Positions 24,802 to 32,825 of a stretch of 64,000 nt of DNA are shown one piece after another. A program made the position numbers and the translations under genes. The DNA comes from CAJINA01 sp964636125 (GTDB lineage: Bacteria; Desulfobacterota; Desulfobacteria; Desulfobacterales; CAJINA01): contig CAZWPX010000006.1 of assembly GCA_964636125.1 (NCBI GenBank), positions 62,001 through 126,000 of the forward strand, written 5' to 3'. Under the pieces are notes generated by a model. That model saw nothing but the letters and a program-made list of their open reading frames with translations. It was not told the DNA's origin and did no database searches. The first letter of the stretch is position 1; every line of letters begins with the position of its first letter.

Positions 24802-27279
24802 ATGACAACTCCCCCAAATATTTGTGACCTCTGCGGCCTCTCCAATCCGGCCGGGCGGGTGGTCACCCTCGAAACGGAGCAGACCACGTATCGCTTCTGC
24901 TGCCCGGGATGCCGCCATGTGTTCAGTATGCTCATGGAAGCGTCTGATACACCCGATCCGGCCGCATTCAAAGAGAGCGACCTGTTTAGAAAATGCCGGG
25001 ACATGGGCCTGATCCCCCGTGACCAGGAGGACCTGGAGGCCCCACCTGAAGAACCCCCTGCAATTGAAAGCAGCGCCGGCACAACTCCGGAAAATACAAC
25101 CGCTGCCGACGGCCTGCTGGACCTGAACCTGAGAGTCTCTGATATGTGGTGCCCCGCCTGTGCCTGGGTCATAGAAGAGGCCCTGAAACGCACCGATGGC
25201 ATCCAGAGTGCCGCCTGCAACTTTTCCATAGACCGGGTCCGCTGCGCCTACAACCCGGCCCGCACGTCCCCGGTGGAGATCATCGAAACCATCGAAAGCC
25301 TGGGCTACCAGGCCGCAACAGCCGAGTCGCAGGCCGAGCACGGCCGGCACAGGGAGTTTATCCGGTTTTGTGTGGCGGCCTTTTTCACCATGAATATCAT
25401 GATGCTCTCGTTTTCACTGTACACCGGGTTTCTCACCACGCTCCCGCCAGCCGCCATCTACAAACTCTCCTGGCCCCTGTTCTGCATGGCCACGATTGTC
25501 CTGTTCTACAGCGGTCAGGGTATTTACAAGAAAGCCCTGGCCGGACTGCCCTCCGCCAGCTTCGGCATGGAGACCCTGATCACCGCCGGCACCTTGACAG
25601 CTTATGGTTTCTCCACGGTCAACCTCCTGTCCGGCAGTATCCATCTTTACTACGATACGGCCGCCATGCTGATCACCCTTACCCTGCTGGGCAAGTGGCT
25701 GGAAAAAAGAGCCAAAACCAGGGTCCTGGCCGACCTGGAAACCTTCTTTGCCCTGCAGCCATCCAAAGTCAAAATCTGTTCGACTCAATACCCCCAGGGC
25801 CGCTACGCCAATATTCAACAACTTGAACCGGGTGGGATCTTCCAGGTGACCCGGGGCGAAGTGCTGCCGGCCGATGGATGCGTCCATACGGGCAGCGGAT
25901 CAATCAACGAGGCAGCCCTTACCGGCGAATCGCTGCCGCTGCGGGTGCAGCCTGGAGATCGGGTCCGGTCTGGGACCCAGGTGGTGTCCGGCACCTTCCA
26001 GGTTACCGCCGAAAGGGTCGGGGAAAACTCGACCCTGGGCCAGATGATCACCATCATGCAGCGCGCCCTGGGTGAAAAATCGCCCCTGGAAGGCCGCACA
26101 GACCGTCTGCTGCAGTGGTTCGTGCCCACGATCATCGCCCTGGCCATCGTCACCGGCCTGGTCTGCAAACTGGCCGGCCTGTCCACGGAAGCTGCCATGA
26201 TTCGTGCGGTGACCGTCATGGTGATCTCATGTCCCTGCGCGCTGGGAGTCGCCATTCCGCTGGCCCGCGTGGCAGGCATCTCTCTGGCCGGTCAAAAGGG
26301 TATTCTCGTGCGGGCCTTTTCTGCGTTTGAGCAGGCCACCCAGATACGGTCCCTCGTGTTCGATAAAACCGGCACCATCACACGGGGCCGCTGGGAACTT
26401 ATCGATATCGTCACCGTCGGTGATTGTTCGCCGGATGACGCCCTGGCCACCGCGGCTGCTCTGGAAAATGTGTCCAGGCACTATATCGGGGCTGAAATCA
26501 CCCGTCGGGCGATGTCCAAAAAGCTGGCATTGCCCGCCATCGACCGGATTGAGGAATTTGAAAACGGGCTGACGGGATATCGGGGTGCCGACAAAATCAA
26601 GCTCGGGTCCCTGGCGTTTCTGGCCGCGGAAGCGGCGGCCTTTGACATGGCCGCCCTGCAGGAGAAATACGTGCAGCACGTCATCCCGTCATTTGTTTTT
26701 ATGAGTGCCGCTGAAAAGATCTGGGCTGTTTTCGTTTTTGGTGATAAGGTGCGGCCGGCTTCACAGGCGGTTCTCAAAACGCTCACAGCCACCGGCTATG
26801 ATACCCACCTCATTTCCGGGGACGATGACAGGACCACGCGCAGGGTAGCCGATCTGGTGGGTATTGCCAGTGCTGCCGGGGGCCAGCTGCCGCGGGACAA
26901 GGCCGATTTTGTAAAAACGCAGCAGGCGTCCGGAAAGCCGACCGCCATGATTGGCGATGGCATCAATGACGCTCCGGCGCTGGTCCAGGCTGACCTTTCC
27001 ATGGCTGTGTATTCCGGGAGTCACCTGGGTCACGAGGTGGCGGATATTACCCTCATGCGGGGAGATCCCGGGCAGGTTATCGAGTTTTTAAACCTGGCCC
27101 GGCCGGTGAACCAGAAAATTTTTCAGAATCTCCTGTGCGCGTTTGGTTACAATCTCATCAGCATCCCCATCGCCATGAGCGGACTGCTGAGCCCGCTGGT
27201 GGCCGTGACGGCCATGCTGCTGAGCAGCCTGACGGTGATAGGCAATACGTTGAGGCTGGTAAAAAAGGAAACAAGCTAG
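24802..27279 (+). CDS. ccoI: Copper-exporting P1B ATPase for cbb3 assembly (CcoI/FixI)
   Basis: The 825-residue protein opens with the FixI-specific zinc-finger-like segment CDLCGLSNPAG and FCCPGCRHVFSML. A heavy-metal-associated domain with MWCPACAWVIEEAL follows at about residue 115. The membrane copper motif SCPCALGVAIPLARVAGIS is near 475. The phosphorylation site VFDKTGTITRG is near 520, and the hinge GDGINDAPALVQADLSMAV is near 715. All are intact. CcoI supplies copper to the CuB site of cbb3 oxidase, which fits its location right after the oxidase genes. No Shine-Dalgarno is obvious. A 7-nt-period repeat follows the stop. Confidence 0.95.
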   Translation: MTTPPNICDLCGLSNPAGRVVTLETEQTTYRFCCPGCRHVFSMLMEASDTPDPAAFKESDLFRKCRDMGLIPRDQEDLEAPPEEPPAIESSAGTTPENTTAADGLLDLNLRVSDMWCPACAWVIEEALKRTDGIQSAACNFSIDRVRCAYNPARTSPVEIIETIESLGYQAATAESQAEHGRHREFIRFCVAAFFTMNIMMLSFSLYTGFLTTLPPAAIYKLSWPLFCMATIVLFYSGQGIYKKALAGLPSASFGMETLITAGTLTAYGFSTVNLLSGSIHLYYDTAAMLITLTLLGKWLEKRAKTRVLADLETFFALQPSKVKICSTQYPQGRYANIQQLEPGGIFQVTRGEVLPADGCVHTGSGSINEAALTGESLPLRVQPGDRVRSGTQVVSGTFQVTAERVGENSTLGQMITIMQRALGEKSPLEGRTDRLLQWFVPTIIALAIVTGLVCKLAGLSTEAAMIRAVTVMVISCPCALGVAIPLARVAGISLAGQKGILVRAFSAFEQATQIRSLVFDKTGTITRGRWELIDIVTVGDCSPDDALATAAALENVSRHYIGAEITRRAMSKKLALPAIDRIEEFENGLTGYRGADKIKLGSLAFLAAEAAAFDMAALQEKYVQHVIPSFVFMSAAEKIWAVFVFGDKVRPASQAVLKTLTATGYDTHLISGDDDRTTRRVADLVGIASAAGGQLPRDKADFVKTQQASGKPTAMIGDGINDAPALVQADLSMAVYSGSHLGHEVADITLMRGDPGQVIEFLNLARPVNQKIFQNLLCAFGYNLISIPIAMSGLLSPLVAVTAMLLSSLTVIGNTLRLVKKETS

Positions 27280-27283
27280 ATAT

Positions 27284-27385
27284 TTTTGAGTTTGGATTGC
27301 GGATTTTCGATTGAAAACCTATTAAAATGACAGAGCGAAGGGATCCCTTAAATCCCAAATCAAAATTCTATAATCTGAAATTTTC
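27284..27385. repeat. Facing heptamer arrays (NNNGGAT / AATCNNN family)
   Basis: The left array is TTTTGAG (27284), TTTGGAT, TGCGGAT, TTTCGAT, TGAAAAC. The right array is AATCCCA (27351), AATCAAA, ATTCTAT, AATCTGA, AATTTTC. Both step by seven, and the right words complement the left. The right array ends 3 bp before the ubiG-like start, leaving no Shine-Dalgarno. Confidence 0.85.
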
Positions 27386-27388
27386 AAG

Positions 27389-28093
27389 ATGCCTGACTTA
27401 AATCTCGATAACAAGGAAATCGCCCGTTACGCCGCTTCGGCAGCCTACTGGTGGGACCGTGACGGTGAATTCAAAGCCCTGCACGATATCAACCCGGTCC
27501 GGGTGGCGTATATTCTGGACCGGGTGGATCTGATGGGCCGAACCCTGCTGGATGTGGGCTGCGGCGGTGGTCTGCTCTCCGAATCCCTGGCGGAAGTCGG
27601 CGCCCGGGTAACCGGCATCGACATGGCCGTCCCGGCTTTGAACGCCGCCCGGACCCATATGCGCCAGGGTGGACTGAGTATCGATTATCGTGAAAATACC
27701 ATTGAAAACCTGGCCCGCAATCGACCGGGGCGTTATGATGTGGTGACCTGCATGGAGCTCGTGGAGCATGTCCCGGACCCCGGGTCTATTATCAGCGCCT
27801 GTGCCGAGGCCGTTCGTCCGGGCGGGCATCTGTTCTTTGCCACGGTCAACCGGACCTGGCTCGCCCGGCTGCTGGTCATCTGGATCGCCGAGTATGTCCT
27901 GGGGATTGTTCGCAAGGGCACGCACACCTATAAACGCTTTGTGCGCCCGGCAGAACTGGAACAATGGGGCCAGGCAGCCGGCCTCGAACTTGCCAACCTG
28001 TCCGGCCTGCGCTATATCCCCGTCGGGGGGTATGCGGCCCTGTGTAAAGATACATCCATGAACTATTTGATGCATTTTACAAAAGAAACTTGA
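27389..28093 (+). CDS. ubiG: UbiG-like O-methyltransferase (3-demethylubiquinol family)
   Basis: The 234-residue class I methyltransferase has the UbiG opening NLDNKEIARYAASAAYWWDR followed by GEFKALHDINPVRVAYI. SAM motif I is LLDVGCGGGLLSESLAEVGA and the acidic end GIDMAV follows. UbiG methylates ring hydroxyls in ubiquinone synthesis at two steps. In this type of bacterium, which normally makes menaquinone, its presence beside an oxidase is notable. It may modify another quinone. The start ATG directly follows a heptamer array and lacks an SD. It overlaps the extended frame of the following gene but not its chosen start. Confidence 0.85.
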   Translation: MPDLNLDNKEIARYAASAAYWWDRDGEFKALHDINPVRVAYILDRVDLMGRTLLDVGCGGGLLSESLAEVGARVTGIDMAVPALNAARTHMRQGGLSIDYRENTIENLARNRPGRYDVVTCMELVEHVPDPGSIISACAEAVRPGGHLFFATVNRTWLARLLVIWIAEYVLGIVRKGTHTYKRFVRPAELEQWGQAAGLELANLSGLRYIPVGGYAALCKDTSMNYLMHFTKET

Positions 28094-28140
28094 AATACAT
28101 TTCCGGCACATTTTTGCCGGTGACACTCCCAGAGGTACTT

Positions 28141-28956
28141 ATGGCTCTATGGCAGAACCCAAGATGGTTTAAAGCCTCCCAGCGGGCGGAACAACTGGAC
28201 CGGCATGTGAGCCAGACCGGTCAGGCGCGTTTCGGGCTGAAAGCGTTCGCTGAAGATGATAAGGCCGCGGCGGTCAGGCGCCACTTTAACCGGGTGGCCC
28301 CCAAATACGATTTTATGAATTCGCTGCTCAGCTTCGGGGTTCAGCACACCTGGAAACGGTCGGCCATTCGGCGCCTGGGCCTTTCTCCGGGGGATCAGGT
28401 CCTCGACCTGTGCGGCGGCACCGGGGACCTGGCCTACCTCTCCGCAGCGCGCATCGGACCGGCGGGACGGGTGGCCATCTGCGATATTAACCGGGCGATG
28501 CTGACCCAGGGGCGCCTTGCGCACCGGGGCCACCTGCTCAACCCACGCATCAGCTGGGCCCAGGGGAATGCCGAACAGCTGCCCTTTCCGGACGCCTCTT
28601 TTGACGCGGCCATCGTCAGTTTCGGCATCCGCAACCTGACTCACCTTAAACAGGGCTTTGCGGAGATGCACCGAACCTTGAAACCCGGCGGCAAGTTTCT
28701 CTGCCTGGAGTTCTCCCGCCCGACCAATGCCGTTTTCAGGGCCCTGTACGACTTTTACTCTTTCAACGTCATCCCGCTGCTGGGCCAGCTGATTGCCGGC
28801 AGCGCCGAGTCCTACGCCTGCCTGCCGGAAACCATCCGCATGTTCCCCCTGCCGGATGAGCTGGCCGCGATCCTGGCCGACTGCGGTTTCAAGGACGTCC
28901 GTTATCACAGTATGACCAACGGGATGGTGGTGGCGCACCTGGCGTTAAAACGCTAA
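28141..28956 (+). CDS. ubiE: UbiE/MenG-type quinone C-methyltransferase
   Basis: The 271-residue protein carries UbiE signatures: FNRVAPKYDFMNSLLSFGVQ, SAM motif LDLCGGTGDLAYL, and FGIRNLTHLKQGFAEMHRTL with LKPGGKFLCLEFSRP. UbiE/MenG methylates the ring carbon of demethylmenaquinone or the ubiquinone precursor. There is an N-terminal extension of about 35 residues before the usual start. The ATG at 28141 was chosen over 28090 because AGAGG lies 6 nt upstream and the earlier residues look non-coding. It lies directly after the ubiG-like gene in the oxidase cluster. Confidence 0.92.
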   Translation: MALWQNPRWFKASQRAEQLDRHVSQTGQARFGLKAFAEDDKAAAVRRHFNRVAPKYDFMNSLLSFGVQHTWKRSAIRRLGLSPGDQVLDLCGGTGDLAYLSAARIGPAGRVAICDINRAMLTQGRLAHRGHLLNPRISWAQGNAEQLPFPDASFDAAIVSFGIRNLTHLKQGFAEMHRTLKPGGKFLCLEFSRPTNAVFRALYDFYSFNVIPLLGQLIAGSAESYACLPETIRMFPLPDELAAILADCGFKDVRYHSMTNGMVVAHLALKR

Positions 28957-28961
28957 GGCTT

Positions 28962-29003
28962 TTTTGATTTTGGGTTTTTAATTTCGGAATTTGGATTGAA
29001 ACC
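28962..29003. repeat. Heptamer array (TTTNGAT family)
   Basis: In exact sevens from 28962: TTTTGAT, TTTGGGT, TTTTAAT, TTCGGAA, TTTGGAT, TGAAACC. The word family matches the one at 27284. A similar run (GATATTTTGGGTTTTTAATG) closes the window at 63981-64000. It lies between the convergent ubiE-like and UbiA-like genes. Confidence 0.82.
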
Positions 29004-29060
29004 CATTTAAATACCTGGGGGAAGCGAAACCATAAATCTAAAATTGTTGAGCCTTCAAAT

Positions 29061-30023
29061 TCAGGTGGCCCCCAACAGGGCCGGCTGCACCATCCGCACC
29101 AGCACCAGGATAAAGAACGCCAGGGGATAATAGCTGGCCCGGTTGAACAGGGCCATGGCCTTTTCACGCTGGCAGGTCTCGGCAAGCTGCAGCGCCGGCA
29201 GTAGAAGCAGGCCGGTGTTGATCCCCAGGGCCGCAAACAGGTAGAGCGGGCCGAAGGTCAGGGGTGAGGCCCAGAAAACGCCGAACGTCAGAAACTGGGC
29301 CACCACCAGGCAGGTCAGGCTCAGCAGACCGGCCCGTTGAAGGCCCAGGCTGGCGGGAATGGTCTTGGCATTGAACCGACGGTCCTCCTCGATGTCCGTC
29401 CAGTCCGCCGGGATGTTCTGCCCCCCTATTTCCCAGAAGAATATCCACAGGAACAGGGCCGCCAGAAAAACCGGGTTCGGCGAGGGTGTTACCGCAAAGA
29501 CCGCGGCCAGGGGACCGCAGGTTTTGACTAGCCCATTGACCAGCGCACGCTGGGGAGTCACGGTACCCAACAGGCAGTAAATGATTTCAAGCAGGCAGCC
29601 GGCCAGGAAAATCCAGAGGCAGACCGGGTTGAGGATATAGGCGCCGGCCATGGCCACAATAGACCAGCCCACGGCCCAGGCCAGGCCGCTGGCATAGCTT
29701 AAAACACCCTTGGCCAGGGGGTGCCGGATCATTACGCCATCCAGGTAATCCTCGGAATCGTCGAAACCGCCGGCAGCCGCCTTTTTGCGGTCGCTGTGAT
29801 AATCGGTCAGGTCGTTGACCGCATATACCGCTGTATATCCGGCAAAGGCGGTGATGATGCCGATCAGGATAACCGGAAATGGCGGTAAATGGCCCAGGCA
29901 GAGCAGGGCCGCCAGGGCAGGCGTGGTCATGTCTATAAGCCCGTGGGGCGTCCGTGAAAGCGCCCAGTAGAGATTCAATTTATTGCGTACGGCCGGTGGG
30001 ATAGAGAAAAAAGTTCGGATCAA
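29061..30023 (-). CDS. UbiA-family prenyltransferase
   Basis: The protein has about 320 residues and eight or nine helices. Two Asp-rich metal/diphosphate motifs are present: NDLTDYHSDRKKAAAGG near residue 70 and ADWTDIEEDRRFNAKTIP near 205. UbiA enzymes attach a polyprenyl chain to an aromatic acid or similar acceptor in quinone, heme or lipid synthesis. The open frame reaches 30317, but its first 95 residues overlap an imperfect palindrome and look non-coding. A TTG at 30023 with AAGG 7 nt upstream gives the usual family length. Neighbouring UbiE- and UbiG-like genes suggest a quinone role. A link with the inositol-phosphate synthase nearby (archaeal-like lipid or Ebo-type clusters) is also possible. 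Confidence 0.8.
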   Translation of the reverse strand: MIRTFFSIPPAVRNKLNLYWALSRTPHGLIDMTTPALAALLCLGHLPPFPVILIGIITAFAGYTAVYAVNDLTDYHSDRKKAAAGGFDDSEDYLDGVMIRHPLAKGVLSYASGLAWAVGWSIVAMAGAYILNPVCLWIFLAGCLLEIIYCLLGTVTPQRALVNGLVKTCGPLAAVFAVTPSPNPVFLAALFLWIFFWEIGGQNIPADWTDIEEDRRFNAKTIPASLGLQRAGLLSLTCLVVAQFLTFGVFWASPLTFGPLYLFAALGINTGLLLLPALQLAETCQREKAMALFNRASYYPLAFFILVLVRMVQPALLGAT

Positions 30024-30061
30024 TTTCTTTACCTTCAGAAAGTTTAGTGGAAAAATCGTAT

Positions 30062-30208
30062 TCGAAGCGGTTTTAAAACTGCCAATCGGCTCAAGATCAA
30101 GGCGGGTCGGGGTGTTCAACCGCAGGAATATGATCGATATTTCGAGGATTGAACGCCGTGACCCAACGCAGAGCCTGGGCCTGAGGGGCGGTTTTAAAGC
30201 GGCTTCGA
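30062..30208. repeat. 147-bp imperfect palindrome (MITE-like)
   Basis: The left arm from TCGAAGCGGTTTTAAAAC (30062) and the right arm ending GCTTCGA (30208) are inverted copies. The outer 18 bp agree at 16 positions. The inner parts GGGTCGGGGTGTTCAA and GGGTCACGGCGTTCAA (reading the right arm as complement) agree again, with small indels between. The centre lies near ATGATCGATAT at 30130-30140. No ORF is inside and no target-site duplication was clear. Confidence 0.65.
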
Positions 30209-30523
30209 CTATAGCATGCCAACAAGGGGCTGTCATCCCCAATTGAGACTTTTGAATGCATCCCCTTTTGTTTGATTTCTGTGTTGGGCTCAAATTCCAA
30301 TCATCGAAATACTGCATGTATTCCTGCGGTTAAAATTTTTACCGGCCTTGAACCAAAACAAAATTGGGTGTTTTTCAAAGGCCTCAAATTGGCACCTGGT
30401 CCAGCACACCACAATGTGGTTTTTTAAGGTTGAATTTTAGGCCGATTCCTGTCAAAAAGATTTTAATAGGTCTTCAGCAACCTGTCCCGTCTTACAACCA
30501 GCGACCTTGAAATGGAGGATCCC
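30209..30523. other. 315-bp gene-free stretch upstream of the FixH-like gene
   Basis: No gene was seen. GGGG/CCCC arms flank CTGTCAT near 30226-30240. ACCAC (30408-30412) and GTGGT (30416-30420) form a 5-bp stem followed by five T, a very weak terminator shape. No clear promoter for the FixH-like gene could be picked. Confidence 0.4.
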
Positions 30524-30961
30524 ATGCATCGAAAAATGCACTCTGCTCCGGCTATTTTCGTGTTCACATTGCTGTTGTTTCTCATTACGTTTCCCATGGG
30601 TACCGCTTCAGGCGCTGCCCCGGCAATTAATTGCCAGGCCCATGAAGGCACCTGTACCTTGCCCCTGGGGGATCAGGCCGTGATACTGGAAATCACCCCC
30701 CGCCCGGTAACGGCCATGCAGGACTCCCTGTTCACCGTAACAATCAAAGGCCCGCAGCCAGCCAAAGCCCCATACCTCGACCTGGGGATGCCCGCCATGA
30801 AGATGGGCCCAAACCGCGTCCTGCTGAAACCGGACGGCAAAGGCAGCTATACGGGTAAGGGCGTGATCGTACGCTGTAAAAGCGGCCGGCGGACCTGGTT
30901 TGCCGAGGTGGTCGTCCCCGAAGCCGGAAAGGTGCAATTTGTCTTCGACGTTGTTTACTGA
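30524..30961 (+). CDS. FixH/YtkA-like periplasmic protein
   Basis: The 145-residue protein has a signal peptide or anchor (about residues 7-30, FVFTLLLFLITFPMGTASGA). A small beta-sandwich follows with YLDLGMPAMKMGPNRVLLKP and GSYTGKGVIVRCKSGRRTWF. The Met-rich MPAMKMG loop suggests copper contact. FixH/CcoH proteins help stabilise and copper-load cbb3 oxidases, which agrees with the cluster. GGAGG lies 5 nt before the ATG at 30524, preferred over the ATG at 30512 that overlaps the SD. The next gene overlaps its 3' end. Confidence 0.75.
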   Translation: MHRKMHSAPAIFVFTLLLFLITFPMGTASGAAPAINCQAHEGTCTLPLGDQAVILEITPRPVTAMQDSLFTVTIKGPQPAKAPYLDLGMPAMKMGPNRVLLKPDGKGSYTGKGVIVRCKSGRRTWFAEVVVPEAGKVQFVFDVVY

Positions 30962-31640
30962 TCCCCTCTACCTGGTTTTCCTCGCCACCGGCTTCACGGT
31001 GGGCTTCGGGCATTGTGTGGGCATGTGCGGCCCCATCGTGGTCTCCCTGTCGCTGAACCTGAAAGGCCGCAGCCTCACCCTGCCCCACCTGCTTTACAAC
31101 CTGGGACGGGTGATCACCTACACGCTCCTGGGTGGCGTTATGGGGGCCACCGGCTCCTTTTCCATGGTGGCGGCCAATATTGCGGGGATCCAGCAGGGTG
31201 CTCTTATCTTTGCGGGCAGCATGCTCATCGTCATGGCCCTGGCCATGAGCGGCTGGCTGCCGCTGGGTAAAATATTCGGGGACTACTACAACCCGGAAGG
31301 CTTTGTGGCGAAAGGCTTTCAGAGGCTTTCCCGGATCGATTCCCCGGCCGCCTATTTCCCGGTGGGGTTGCTTCTCGGGCTCCTGCCCTGCGGGCCGGTC
31401 TACACGGCCCTGCTGGCCGCCGCCGGGGCCGGCATGAACGCGGGCAGTCTGCTGCAGGGCATCGTCAAAGGCATGGGGGTGATGTTCTGCTTCGGAATGG
31501 GGACGGTTCCCGTCCTGTTATTGATTGCCAAACTGACGGATATGGGCTGGTTGAAAAATCGGCAGGTTATCTACCGTATTGGTACAATCCTGATGCTCAT
31601 TGTCGGGGTATACTTTATCTACCAGGGTATTGTGTTTTAA
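30939..31640 (+). CDS. SafE/DsbD-like membrane protein of the oxidase maturation set
   Basis: The protein has about 233 residues and six helices in two triplets. Motifs are GFGHCVGMCGPIVVSLSLNL in the first helix and LLLGLLPCGPVYTALLAAAG in the fourth; this paired-Cys DsbD_2/UreH-like pattern is often annotated as TauE/SafE. Such proteins commonly accompany ccoI and fixH and are thought to move reductant or copper across the membrane. The TTG at 30939 has AAAGG 6 nt upstream and overlaps the FixH-like gene by 23 bp; a TTG at 30951 is an alternative. Translational coupling to the FixH-like gene is likely. Confidence 0.8.
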   Translation: MSSTLFTDPLYLVFLATGFTVGFGHCVGMCGPIVVSLSLNLKGRSLTLPHLLYNLGRVITYTLLGGVMGATGSFSMVAANIAGIQQGALIFAGSMLIVMALAMSGWLPLGKIFGDYYNPEGFVAKGFQRLSRIDSPAAYFPVGLLLGLLPCGPVYTALLAAAGAGMNAGSLLQGIVKGMGVMFCFGMGTVPVLLLIAKLTDMGWLKNRQVIYRIGTILMLIVGVYFIYQGIVF

Positions 31641-31774
31641 AGATGCAGAAGGGGTGTCAACTCAAGATAGCTGATGCGTCCAGCCAGCGATTGGGAGCTC
31701 TCGCAAATCAAATCCCGCCCGGCAGAGCCAGGAATTAAAAACTGATTGTCCGTGCAAAGTGTTCTTCTAATTTA

Positions 31775-32617
31775 TTATAGAGCCAGCCCTGCTTCCGCAA
31801 AAATTGGCTCTAGATACTCCAGGCTCTCTTGCCCGGCTTCATCCGGCGCATCCACGTAGGGGTAGAGCTCCAGGCTGATGTCGCCGGTGTATCCCAATGC
31901 TTTGATGGTTTTGAAAATGGCGGGATAGTCGATCACCCCGAGTCCGGGGATCAGGTGGTTGTGGACGCGGGTGGCGGCAATGTCCTCCAGATGCATGTGC
32001 CCGACCCATTCAAACAGCTCTTCAAGGGCGGCCCGGGGATCTTCACCCACGCAAAAGAAATGGCCGATATCAAAATTCAGCCCCAGAGCCGGGGACTGGA
32101 AATCTTTGATGAACCGATTGAATTCATCCGAATTCTCGATGAAGAGTTCCGGCTCAGGCTCAATGAGCAATTTTACCCCCAGCGCTTCGGCATCCGGGAT
32201 CACCTGTTCGAGCCCTTCGCGGAAAAGCCTGGCACCAGCCGGCCAGTCCATCCCTTCCAGGGGTCCGCCGGGTGGTATCGAAATGTTGGCGCACCCCAGG
32301 TCTTTGGCCACCCTCAGGCTCTCTTTGGTGTGGCGGACACGGATGTCCCGGCGCGCTTTGTCCGGTTCGATGAAGGACGGCAGGTAGGTGTCTCCCACAG
32401 CGAACAGGGTAAAGCTGTTGATGTTGGTGATTTTGAGCTGGTTCTTTTTCAAGGTGGTTTTCAGCTGTTCAATTTTTTCCGGCCCGAAATCCGGCGGGTA
32501 GAGGTGCGGGCGGTCGCCCATGATTTCCACTCCTTTGAACCCGAGTTTGGCAATGCGCTCCAGGGATTCGAAAAGAGAAAATTTAACAAAGGCGTTGGTG
32601 CTGTAACCAAAGATCAT
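31775..32617 (-). CDS. Sugar phosphate isomerase/epimerase-like TIM-barrel protein
   Basis: The 280-residue protein belongs to the xylose-isomerase-like AP endonuclease 2 superfamily. Metal-site residues are suggested by LLIEPEPELFIEN (Glu), LGLNFDIGHFFCVG (Asp and His), VGHMHLEDIA (His) and DISLELYPYVD (Glu). Enzymes of this fold isomerise sugars, inosose or polyol phosphates. The start ATG has AGGAG 7 nt before it. The next gene on the same strand upstream is an inositol-phosphate synthase, 430 bp away, so a cyclitol or sugar-phosphate substrate is plausible. The exact reaction cannot be assigned. Confidence 0.8.
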   Translation of the reverse strand: MIFGYSTNAFVKFSLFESLERIAKLGFKGVEIMGDRPHLYPPDFGPEKIEQLKTTLKKNQLKITNINSFTLFAVGDTYLPSFIEPDKARRDIRVRHTKESLRVAKDLGCANISIPPGGPLEGMDWPAGARLFREGLEQVIPDAEALGVKLLIEPEPELFIENSDEFNRFIKDFQSPALGLNFDIGHFFCVGEDPRAALEELFEWVGHMHLEDIAATRVHNHLIPGLGVIDYPAIFKTIKALGYTGDISLELYPYVDAPDEAGQESLEYLEPIFAEAGLAL

Positions 32618-32647
32618 GTGGAACTCCTGAGCTTATATGGATTGAGC

Positions 32648-32800
32648 GTTGAAACTTGATGGTGCCATATAGGTTGATTTCTGCCTTTGCTTGTCATCCC
32701 GGCGAAGGCCGGGATCCAGTGGTTTCAAGTACTTCTGGATGCCGGATCGAGTCCGGCATGACGGTCAAGGGGCTTTTTATGGTTCCATCAAACTTTTAAC
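32648..32800. repeat. Nested inverted repeat with TGTCATCCCGG core
   Basis: Outer arms 32648-32672 (GTTGAAACTTGATGGTGCCA) and 32776-32800 are inverted copies at roughly three quarters identity. The core 32692-32764 begins TGTCATCCCGGCGAAGGCCG and ends with GCCGGATCGAGTCCGGCATG then ACGG, again an inverted pair, each half holding its own small hairpin. The TGTCATCCCGGC...CCGGGATCC type is a widespread intergenic repeat of bacteria. No transposase is present. Confidence 0.75.
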
Positions 32801-32825
32801 AGTTATGGTAACTACTTAATGGTCC

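Noticed and set aside
29061..30317. Full 418-codon version of the UbiA-like gene
   Set aside because: The first 95 codons run through an imperfect palindrome and have no membrane or family character; the TTG at 30023 with an SD gives the normal family length.
30408..30425. Intrinsic terminator before the FixH-like gene
   Set aside because: The stem has only 5 bp with a 3-nt loop; too weak to claim.
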